Assembly: GCA_025716855.1 (NCBI GenBank)
Contig: JAIXMQ010000003.1
Coordinates: forward strand, 372,001-436,000
Direction: 5' to 3'
Source of the DNA: Pilaira anomala
Lineage: Eukaryota > Mucoromycota > Mucoromycetes > Mucorales > Mucoraceae
Length of the DNA: 64,000 nucleotides
Positions 35,167 through 44,115 of this stretch are shown here, piece after piece (positions within the stretch are counted from its first letter, which is position 1; each line of letters begins with the position of its first letter). The notes under the pieces are model-generated. The model worked only from the letters and a program-made list of their open reading frames with translations, did no database searches and was not told where the DNA came from. A program made the position numbers and the translations under genes.

Positions 35167-37011
35167 ATGCCTAGATTAACTAAAAAAGAAAAAGCTAGAC
35201 GAGAGAGATTAAGCATTGTGGCCTTGAACATGTTCGATCAAGATATAACACGCGCTTTGCCTACAGAGTCTGATGATGAAGAGATGGTATTCAGGATTTG
35301 GCACCCGATTCCCGCCAAAAGAAAAAGAAGTACCAGTGTAGTTCTCAAGGCACCTTCCCCAGAAGATATTGAACAGGATGCAGTGATGAGCATCGTAGAT
35401 CAAGTATGAGATCTAAGTGGTCCGATGTACTTCCCACACTTGTGAAGAAGTACTTCGAAATGATTGCCAGATATGGACAACGTAACTGGTATAACTTGGA
35501 AGGTTCACAAGTCCAAACACTTTGTGATTGTGAACCTGACAGTCCATTGAAGAGAACAACCATTTATCTCTTCAATGTTAAAGGTAAGATTTTTCAACTC
35601 TGTTTTAAGATCAAACATAATACTCATCCTTTTAGACTTGGGACCCCCTGAAATCACGGTGTGTTACGTATGCCGACCAGTTGTCGAAAGCCTTTTCGAA
35701 CTAGGTTATTTGGCAGCTTCGCCTAGCGAACCTAGGACTGCTGTTCATTTCAGTGTTTTGAGACGGTTCTTGGACCTCCGAGATACAATGTTGGTCTCAG
35801 GCCAAGAAATGGCTAAATTTCACAACAGTCAAACAAAACTTGAGGTCCAATGTGAGAGCTTATCGATCAGCTTATGCCAAATCTAAAGCTCACATTGGTA
35901 ATTTTTTGTCATTTAGTTATTTTATGACGCTCTGCTAATATTATTATATCGTCTTTAGGTACCAAATTGGCTGGGAAAATCATTGCAAGTATGAACAAGC
36001 AATCAACGCTTGTTCATAAACTTGTTAAAGGTTACAACAAGGAGTTCAACGGTAAGGCAAAAGATTGTTAAAAACTTTGTTTGCTAAATTTTTGATATTT
36101 AGAGTCGATTGTTGTAAAAGAAATCTTGAACAGCAAGGATTCCTTTTGGGACGTGGAGGTTGGGCCAGATACGTATGTCTTCTTAAATTTGAAGATAATA
36201 AGAGAAGAAAAAGCTCTATTGAAGGCAAGATAGATCGTGATTATTAAAATTAGTTATTGTATTAATATTTTTTTTTTTTTTTGTATTGTATTTAATAGAA
36301 GGATGCGTACTGGCTCAAAAAGAATGCTGCCAAGGAAGTTGACATGAAGAACAAGTGTGTTCAACAAGCTCGGAAGAAGTTGGCAGTAGAAGTAGATGAG
36401 AAGAAGAAAAACGAAATCAAAGGTATTCTGACGTTGATGGAGTCAAAATTACGTAGACTAGAGAAGTGGAATAAAAGAATCGTGTTAGATATCGAGCCGA
36501 TTCTTTCCGCTTCTCCAGTCAATACACTCGTACTTCCTGAGACTGAAGATGTAGATACAGAAGAAGTAAATTGCCAAGAAAATTCTATCATAATTCAAAG
36601 CCTTAAGACTCTAAACCTTCATATTCGATTTTGTTCTCCTCTAACAGTAAAATTCAGATCAACCAGCAATGAAGAAACGGTGAAAACCCCAAAAGAAATT
36701 CAAAGAAAAGTGTCAATCTTCAAAAGAGCTGAAAAAGCAAAATGTACTGCTACTAAGAATACTTTTATAATAAAAAACCAATCCTCTAAAGATCTTCTTG
36801 ACTTCATATGCTTTCTACGCTCTCCGTATTGGGTTCGACAAGGCTCTCAATTTACTCAAATCATAACAAGCATCTTATGGCAACAATGGAACTTGTATTA
36901 GTCTCACGGTAATGACAATGTTAACCCATTCTCCAATGCCATCATCAATAACTACATACCCCGGATCGTTTCGTTAATCGAACGACTCCTTCACCCTTAC
37001 GTTGATTAGCA
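35167..37011 (+). pseudogene. KDZ/CxC-type transposon remnant, internally deleted and frameshifted
   Basis: Open stretches in changing frames begin at an ATG at 35167 (MPRLTKKEKARRERLS). A +1 break follows at 35404-35409. Next comes a Cys-containing domain with TLCDCEPDSP, then after a clear GTAAGA-TAG intron (about 35584-35634) CYVCRPVVESLFELGYL and RTAVHFSVLRRFLDL. That pattern resembles the CxC domains found at the N-terminus of KDZ (Kyakuja-Dileera-Zisupton) transposases. A frame change near 35840, two more intron-like gaps, and a Lys/Glu-rich helical C-terminal part (36301-36901) follow. An in-frame TAG interrupts it at 36899-36901, before NPFSNAIINNYIPRIVSLIE. I cannot find the central DDE-like KDZ catalytic region. 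The family call rests on motif resemblance only. Confidence 0.45.
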
Positions 37012-38600
37012 TATTTACATATATACAGTCATTTCAGAAAGTGAAGTCGCTGATTTTGAATTTCATGTCGTGCAAAAAAATTCGTGTTCAACAATGATGT
37101 CGACTGATCCAAAAATAAAGTCGTGTTCACGTGTCATGAACTTCGTTTACTTTTACTTGTCGCTTAGTGATTAACCAATAGCACTTTTATTATTATAAAG
37201 GGAGGCGATTTTGAAGTAGTTTTTTCCGGTTTCTTTTTCCTGTTTACAATTTATTTACAGACATTCAGAATGAATGTGCAATTTCTTTATGAAGATGGAC
37301 AAGGACATGTTGATGAGAACGGTGTTGAGCCTATGGATCTTGTTGTTGACGAGGAGTTATTCGCTATCGAAACAATAAGTTGTCGTACTCAATTCCTAAT
37401 GAATAAACCTCCGGAAAGACCTTCTAATCCTGTAATACATCCAGTTACTAATGTAAGGAACAATGAAGATGTTGATATGGAGTTATGCAATAAGCGACGT
37501 TATACACTTTACTCTGATGAAGACAAGACCAGATTTTTTCATTTATTTTTCAGCAAATGTTTGAATGCTTCTGCTGCTGCGAGACAATTAGGTATTCATA
37601 TCCGGGCAGCGCAGAGATGGGTTAAATGTTATTACGAAGACCCTGAAAGCATCTTTGAGAAGAAGAAAAAGCCAGGTAGACGTCGTATTCTTGGGGAGGA
37701 GCATAAGCAGTTTCTTTTAAATTATATTGACGAGAATCCTTCTGCTGTTGTAGCTGAAGTGGCAGAAATTTTAACGCAAAACTTTGTGGATCTTAATGTT
37801 TCTCGTAGCACAATTTATAACTTCATGACAACTGAGTGTAATTTATCTATTAAGCAGGCACAATTCCAGCCTGTAGAAAGAAATAGCGAAAAAAAGATTC
37901 AACAAAGGTACGATTGGGTACAAAAGTGGCAGCAAACTGACATGGACTTTACAACAAATTGTGTCTTTCTGGATGAATCAGCTTTTCACATTAATTTGAA
38001 ACGAGGTATGGCCTGGTCAAAGAAGGGAACTCCCGCAATAGTTACAGTACCTACAACTAAAGCGAATGCAACATCGATTTTAGGTGCCATATCTGCCACT
38101 GGCTTAATTAATGTTAGTTTGAGAGTTCCAAAACGTATTAAAAAGAGAAAGCTTGGACGCGAAACTGATGGTTATAGTGTAGGAACAGTGACAGGGCATT
38201 ACCTGAGCTTTTTAAAGGCAACTCTGGATGAAATGGACAAGTATCCAGAAATGAAAGGGCATTATCTTGTTATGGATAATGCTCCAATCCATAGCTCAAT
38301 TGATATAGGAAAGTATATCCACTCTCGAGGATATCGCTGCGTTTATCTTCCTCCATATTCTCCTGAACTAAATCCAATTGAGCAGTTCTGGTCAGTTATC
38401 AAGAGTAAAGTTAAGCGGAATAAGTTTTTGGAAAAGGAATCGCTAATGACAAGAATTAGTGAGGCATGCGATAGTTTATATATGAGTGACTTCAAAGGTT
38501 TTGTAACTCATTCTGCTAAATGTTTCGCTAAATGCCTCAATAAAGAGAAGGTATAAGGTTGAATCTAGCGTAAAATGGCCACCTGGCCACACTCTTTTTT
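37012..38600 (+). mobile_element. Tc1/mariner-type DNA transposon
   Basis: Transposase gene plus about 250 bp of left flank. The flank begins near a TA-rich stretch (catatttacatatatacag) and contains two copies of tcgtgttca-type words. A TATA-like attataaaggg sits about 75 bp before the ATG. I could not find a reverse-complement partner of the left end (cagtcatttcagaaagtgaa) downstream of the gene. The right terminal inverted repeat is therefore missing, too diverged, or outside the part I compared. Boundaries are approximate. Confidence 0.55.
37270..38556 (+). CDS. DD34E transposase, Tc1/mariner (IS630-like) superfamily
   Basis: Uninterrupted 428-aa frame. A helix-turn-helix part covers about residues 80-190: AAARQLGIHIRAAQRWVKCY, a KKPGRRRIL hinge, and a second helical unit ending VSRSTIYNFM. 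The DDE catalytic domain follows: Asp in FLDESAFHINLK, Asp in LVMDNAPIHSS, and Glu in YSPELNPIEQFW. With 34 residues between the second Asp and the Glu, it is the DD34E spacing of Tc1 elements. All three metal-binding residues are intact and there is no stop or frameshift. The enzyme could therefore still be active if its ends exist. It sits between two other element remnants, on the same strand. Confidence 0.88.
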   Translation: MNVQFLYEDGQGHVDENGVEPMDLVVDEELFAIETISCRTQFLMNKPPERPSNPVIHPVTNVRNNEDVDMELCNKRRYTLYSDEDKTRFFHLFFSKCLNASAAARQLGIHIRAAQRWVKCYYEDPESIFEKKKKPGRRRILGEEHKQFLLNYIDENPSAVVAEVAEILTQNFVDLNVSRSTIYNFMTTECNLSIKQAQFQPVERNSEKKIQQRYDWVQKWQQTDMDFTTNCVFLDESAFHINLKRGMAWSKKGTPAIVTVPTTKANATSILGAISATGLINVSLRVPKRIKKRKLGRETDGYSVGTVTGHYLSFLKATLDEMDKYPEMKGHYLVMDNAPIHSSIDIGKYIHSRGYRCVYLPPYSPELNPIEQFWSVIKSKVKRNKFLEKESLMTRISEACDSLYMSDFKGFVTHSAKCFAKCLNKEKV

Positions 38601-38611
38601 TTTTACCGCCT

Positions 38612-39666
38612 ATGACAACCATATTATCTGCAGCTGATGCTGCTTGTTCGATTTATGGACTCGAAATCACTTTGGAGAATCAACTTTCAGCATTACAGCA
38701 ACTTAAAGATGCTGGTTTGGAACCTGTTACGTTAGTCAATGGCGATCCCACCATTGCAGTCGCTATGTCAACAAGGAAAGTGAACATGGAGCCTTGGAGA
38801 TACCAGCGTCTCCCACAAAATACCAAACAAGAACAACAATGCGACGATAGCGACAGTAGTGAACCCTTTATTGTTTCCATACCACCATCACGATCAGCAG
38901 TTCTTGATCTTGTGGCTAAGATTATGCCTTCCACACCCATCCCAGGCATAACGGAAGAGTATTTTCTTTCGGAAACTGAAGTCCATGACCTCGTTTCAGT
39001 TTATATTCCAGATGATACTGTCACATCAGATAACCTTTCCACTTGGATGTCAAAAGATGGCACATGGGGTACGACTATTCGAAGGCAATCTAATAAAAAA
39101 AGAAAACGTGGCCGATTGCTCAATGTCGTCAAAAAAGTTTACAGAGGTAATACCCGGAAAGTATCTATTCTTTATTAAAAATATTCATCTTATTTTGACT
39201 AGATTTTACTTGGGATGATCTTTCAAATATTCAGAAATATAGATCACTGGTCAAATCGTCAATGGCCACCAAATGTACTGTTGGTTACGTACGAAAATCA
39301 AATACCAATGAACCTGACACAACCAAAAAAAAGCTAGTAAATCTCCAAATCTACAAGATGAAGACGAAGCTCTTATGTGAAGATGTATTTGTGTCTTACA
39401 ACACTTCTGCTAACGACCCAATTGCCGAAAGGGATGCAACAACTCCACCATATACTTTCGACGATTGCTCTGGTAATACACAAGACTTAATCACCAAGAT
39501 CACAAAATCCGCTCGACAAATTCGCCTTGTGGTAATTGACTATGCCGGATTGTCGACCAATCCTGACGACATCAGGTTATTCATTTCTTTGAATAAGTCC
39601 GTACGAGAAGTGGTTGTCGTATTTGCGTCATCTCTACTTATAAATATAAGTAGATCAGGGATATAA
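38612..39666 (+). CDS. Serine-recombinase (resolvase)-like two-exon gene
   Basis: Spliced model 38612-39146 and 39203-39666 (999 nt, 332 aa), with a clean 56-nt GTAATA-TAG intron. The N-terminal 190 residues (MTTILSAADAACSIYGLEIT) are unrecognised and end in a basic patch (RRQSNKKRKRGRLLNVVKK). After residue about 205 the sequence follows the resolvase fold: TVGYVRKSNT (Ser at the nucleophile position), KKKLVNLQ, LLCEDVFVSYNTSANDPI, then IRLVVIDYAGLSTNPDDI. The last matches the strand that in active enzymes reads LDRLGR. The two arginines of that motif are replaced (DYAGLS), so recombinase activity is doubtful. It may be a transposon protein related to IS607-type recombinases, or a degenerate or repurposed copy. 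The family assignment is inference from motif order. Confidence 0.55.
39634..39653. repeat. Perfect 9-bp inverted repeat
   Basis: ctacttata-aa-tataagtag at the 3' end of the serine-recombinase-like gene, overlapping its last codons. It could be an element end or a cleavage-type palindrome. The AT-rich, non-coding stretch begins right after it. Confidence 0.5.
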
Positions 39667-41022
39667 ACTAAACATTATAATAAAAAACCTGACATATCTT
39701 CATAATAATATACATGTTTAACATTGTATATTATTATCAATATCTTGAACCTAAGGAAATATTCTATATTCAAATGCATATACAAATTGACGTAAAATAA
39801 GATCAATGGTAAAAAACCAAGATCAAATAATAAAATATAATTGAGAATAAAACAATACAAATAAAGTAAATACTCAATTCATATTGATAGAAAATAAGAG
39901 ATATTTACCGGTAATAGTCTCGATACAAGCTTAGCTACCTTGTGTTGGGGTAAGAACGACTATTACTGGCAAAAATACATTATTAATCTATTAATATTAA
40001 ATAGTAATATTATATAACCTGTTTACAAAATAAATAAAAAAAATAACATTGTTGGAATAAAGATTATCCCAGCAACTGTCAATTCTATCCCGAAACTGGG
40101 AAAACATGATATCAATCTAAGAATAAGGTTGATCAGGTCGTATGATAGAAAAATAGTTCTTGTCAATTTAAAAGTATGCGCATTTACCAATGAAATCTGT
40201 AACAACGTTAACGGAATCCAGACTAATAACAGCCATGCAAGTAATTACAAGGTGATCTTTAGTCAGGAACCAGATATGTTGTTATCCAATCGGGTAGATA
40301 GGATCCACGATTATTTATGGTCAATTCGAAAGAGTAGAACGTACTTATTCAAAAGCAGAAGAGTTGGGTATTGATTCATTTAAACCCATCAAAAAGATGG
40401 TCCTTATTCAAACACAACTCATCAGGATATTCAAGATATAAAAGATGATTATTATTTTAGTTTAGAAGAGTTCTTTCAGTTTTATTTTATCCAATAAATC
40501 AACCCTAAGTCTTTTCTCATTAATTACTGATTGTCCACAGTATCATTTATTAGAAAAAAACACGAATTGGATATGACTACTTTGAGTTGATCACTCGATT
40601 TAACAACGTTTACTTGTCGTAAAATCATTACGCCATGAACCATCCAGCACGTCGTCTATGTTTCGACAGCTTAAAAATTGCTTGTTTTTTTATAAGACTT
40701 GAATAAAATTATTGTAGTTGATTCCGATGAATAAAGGCATATCCTGAGAAAAACAACCAATTAATAGACAACACACGACGTATTAAAAGAAACCTAAATT
40801 TATTGACACTTGGGATAATAGATTCTGTCTTCGAGATTACTTTGAGTGATTGTAGAGCTGTTTTATTATAATTGAAATGTCCCTAGGTCCCAAATATTAT
40901 TCAAAATTAGTCTCAAAAACAATGTCCGGCAGAATAAATAATTCATTATTTTAAAGATAATAATAAAATAAAGTTTATTGTTTATTTTTTGCTTGGATGG
41001 TTTTGCCTAATTTATCCAAGGA
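39667..41022. other. AT-rich stretch between recombinase-like gene and Crypton
   Basis: About 1.36 kb without a supportable gene. It has an imperfect inverted repeat, 39904-39919 with 39958-39973 (tttaccggtaatagtc against its 14/16 complement). A short open frame at 40129-40374 has no recognisable domain. The composition differs from the rest of the window in having few homopolymers, in line with transposon-derived DNA. Confidence 0.45.
39904..39973. repeat. 16-bp imperfect inverted repeat with 38-nt loop
   Basis: tttaccggtaatagtc (39904-39919) pairs with gactattactggcaaa (39958-39973) at 14 of 16 positions. It lies about 240 bp after the serine-recombinase-like gene and could be part of a transposon end or a folded RNA. 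Confidence 0.5.
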
Positions 41023-42733
41023 TCAACCTTCTAAAGAAATACGTAGGTTTTCAATTACTTCTACTGCTTCCTCCAAAGTGATATCTTGCTCTTCAGTGAC
41101 CCGTTTTATTTCATTAATAATGATTAGGCACTTGGAGTAATACTTCCTTTCTAAATATTAATAATAATAAAAACAAAAATATTATATATACGTTTATGCG
41201 CATGCTTTTACCTTTGGCATCAGCTCTATATTTCGTACCATAAGTTTCGTTCAAGTGGTAAACACTGGGCTGACCTTCATTCATACCAATGGTCCACTCT
41301 TTCCACAAAGCATACACAGTGGTAAGATCACGTTTCAACTTGTATGATCTGTTGATTAGATCTTCTTCTTCTTCAGCTTCAGCTTCTCTTCTTAAAATAC
41401 CAGAGGATGGATTTACCGGGGAATCGACACGGCCTTCACTGCTTTGATTGATTGTCGAAGTCAAGTTATCAAGACGTTTGTCTATCTTTTTCAAAGCTTC
41501 CATCAAAGCCGGATTAACCTCAGATGCTGGTCTACAAACAGATCGTATTTGTTCAGCCAATTCAATTCTTGAATTAATTTGAGGGACAATGCGTTGTGTT
41601 TCTAACTATGCAGGAGGGATGGTAATGTCCATGGCAGTAATAAGTTCCTCAGAAAAGGAAGTGAACTCGTTTGACCGGAAAATCTTATGAAAAAACATTT
41701 CATGCTGAGGAAACTTCTGCTTCAAGATAACAGCATCTTGTAAGATGATTACTCTCAGATCCACCAACAACCTCAAAAACCCTTCATCGAAAACTGTTTG
41801 CTCAGATCTACCATCTATCATTTTTTGCTTCCATTCTTCACAAGAAAAAGACCAGCCATTTCAGACTCACAAGCTCCAGCTTGACGGCCTGAATGGGTCT
41901 TTTTTTGCTGTTGATACCTATATCTTCAAATGCATCGTCAATTGATGTCAACCGAGTATTGTAAGAAACAGCTTTATCAACTTTCTGCCCTATTGTCAAC
42001 TTAGTTTTAAACCAATTTTCGTTGATGGTGAAATCAGGAAAAGCGTCACCTTTAATATGAAAGCAGTGAAAAAGATACAAGCCAACAGCACCAAAAGCAC
42101 ACGTATAAACATTCTTATGTCTTATAACACCACTGTACAACTTGTTCATTTCTTTATTAGTCTTGCCACCAGTAATCATCATGACAAACACAGGACAGCG
42201 AGTGGCGCTTTCATCCTTAAATTCCAAAGAAACAAATGGTTGAGGTTGGTAGATCTCAAAGTCTTACCACGAAGCACCATCATATGATTCAACAAAAAAA
42301 CCATTCGATCCCTAAGCCCATCACCGGGCTTTTTCCCTCTCTTCATATAATAATCAGCCACTTGAGCCATTTGTTCGGAATTGTAACCATCTTGAATTGA
42401 TCCAATACCAGGATCAGCATAATCTACAGTGCTACAGGCTACTGAACAAAGCTTCTTTAAGGTTTCGCCTCTAGGGTGAACCATATTTAAAATTCCGCGA
42501 TTCTCTGGCATTTGTTTGTGGTATAGATCCACACAAGCTTTTGTTTATTGCTTCAAAGTTTCATGACTGTATCCTTTCCTAACAACAGTGACAGATCCAT
42601 CAGCTTCTTTGACAGGTATGGACATACCAGCTTCATAAATCCCTTTAATAAAATGTACCACCTTCAGTAGCAAAATCGTCGAGGTAATTGTTGCTGATAC
42701 ACTATTGCTATTGTTGAGGATGCTTATAGGCAC
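41023..42733 (-). pseudogene. Broken Crypton recombinase (Ndc10-like plus GCR1_C)
   Basis: Read on the minus strand, the pieces follow the Crypton/Ndc10 order. An N-terminal part ends in YSHETLKQ at an in-frame TAA (42545-42547). The next frame continues CVDLYHKQ, HPRGETLKKL, LRDRMVFLLNHMMVLRGKTL to about 42240. A frameshift leads to LEFKDESATRCPVFVMMITG, MNKLYSGVIRHKNVYTCAFG, HIKGDAFPDF and ISYNTRL-like AVSYNTRLTSIDDAF. Near 41905 an A run shifts the frame again so that THSGRQAGACESEMAG (the H-x-x-R box) lies out of frame. Downstream parts VDLRVIILQDAVILKQKFP and a GCR1_C domain (YKLKRDLTTVYALWKEWTIG, then after a GT-AG intron at about 41155-41214 KYYSKCLIIINEI) close the gene at 41023. At least one stop and two frameshifts make it non-functional. 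Confidence 0.75.
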
Positions 42734-44115
42734 AGCTAAATAAATAAGTGATCATTGTAGTTACTATATATATATATATTATTTTTTTATTATCATTAAT
42801 CAAGATCATTGTTTCATGCTGGCATAAGCAGTCCACATTACTTTCTTATAGGTCATATGACATAATAAGTTGTCATAGATGGAAAGTGACAGGTATCAAG
42901 AGTTTGTTTAACCTTGCATGAATTTCCGATTAAAGTTACTCGCCAATAGATACTGTATTTCCGCCGTCAATTGATCACTTTTTAAATTCCAATTGGTCAC
43001 TTTTTTGAGTCTCTATTGGATACTTTTCTGAAGATCACTTGGTCACTTTTTTGAGCCTCAATTGCCCTCACTTAATAAATTGATCGTGTCAACTGTTTTG
43101 CGTAGGGTAAACAAAAAAAAACTTGATCAATTGCAAATTAAATTGGGATACCAATTAGAAAACGGAACCATAGTGAGTATTCACTTCATCGTAGTCGCTT
43201 TTTTCGATTGTTTAAATAAAAAAAGGATGTCTAGTGAAGGTATGAATCTCCTTTTTTTTTTTTTTTTGTATTAAAATATGGATCTCATTTCGCTAAACGT
43301 ATTATTAACTAACTTCTTATTCCTAAGATTCATTTACTATACCATAGATATGGAAACCTGGTTCTGATCTAATGTGTAAGCTGTTATTCAATGATCCCTC
43401 AGTTGTAAACTTGGTTGTATAATCATTCTTAGGTAGTATACTTGTCTATTATAAATGTACTGGCTTTAATACACTACGACTACGACTATACTTTCTTTTC
43501 ATATCTTTTTATTTCTTTAAGTTCACCTTTATTCTCTTTTACCCTTTCAGCAGCTATAAAAAAAAAGTCGCGTCGTTAATTTTAGAAGTTGAAGACGATG
43601 TAACACTTCTTACTGTATAACTATCAAAATAAGTGACAATGATAACGGCTGATCTCTGCTTGTTTAAGCGGCTTATCATAACTGTACCATAGTATAAATA
43701 TGATTTAATAGAATGAATATTAACCAGTCATGATCGGGTAGTAGATCCAGATAAGATAGTATGCTTCTCGTATGTTAGAACGAGTAAAGGATATATATTT
43801 CTTTATAGAGACTGATTGGAAATAGATGCAAAAAACGATAATATTTTATTAGAGGTACGCTATTATTTTCAGTGTCGTTATATTTTCAGAATAACACAAT
43901 ATTATATTTGATATTTATTAAAGTAACAATGCTGTTTTTGCTTATTTGATGCTCTACTAAACAATGGAGTGTATTTTCAATTATTCACAAAAATCCGGTG
44001 ATCAGACCAAAAAAATTTGTCTCTCGGGCTATGACCCACTTCCAGTTTTTTTTATAATACCTACTAAATGTATTAACAGAAGATTGCCCTTAAAAAAACA
44101 ATCTTTCTTTTTCAT
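42734..44115. other. Intergenic region upstream of the Crypton remnant
   Basis: About 1.4 kb with no supportable gene. The part next to the Crypton contains the degenerate 23-bp tandem array at 42968-43070. Beyond it are ordinary AT-rich sequences and the 3' side of the F-box gene. A short frame at 43062-43274 ends in a poly-T run and is not supported. Confidence 0.5.
42968..43070. repeat. Degenerate 23-bp tandem repeat array
   Basis: Four full units and a partial one: 42968-42989, 42990-43012, 43013-43035, 43036-43058 and 43059-43070. The consensus is close to caattggtcacttttttgag followed by three variable bases. The array sits about 235 bp outside the N-terminal end of the Crypton gene and may be a subterminal repeat of an element. 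Confidence 0.7.

Noticed and set aside
38612..39666. IS607 element with a companion TnpB/Fanzor nuclease
   Set aside because: No RuvC-like or zinc-ribbon nuclease frame is visible within several kb on either strand, so a Fanzor system is not supported here.
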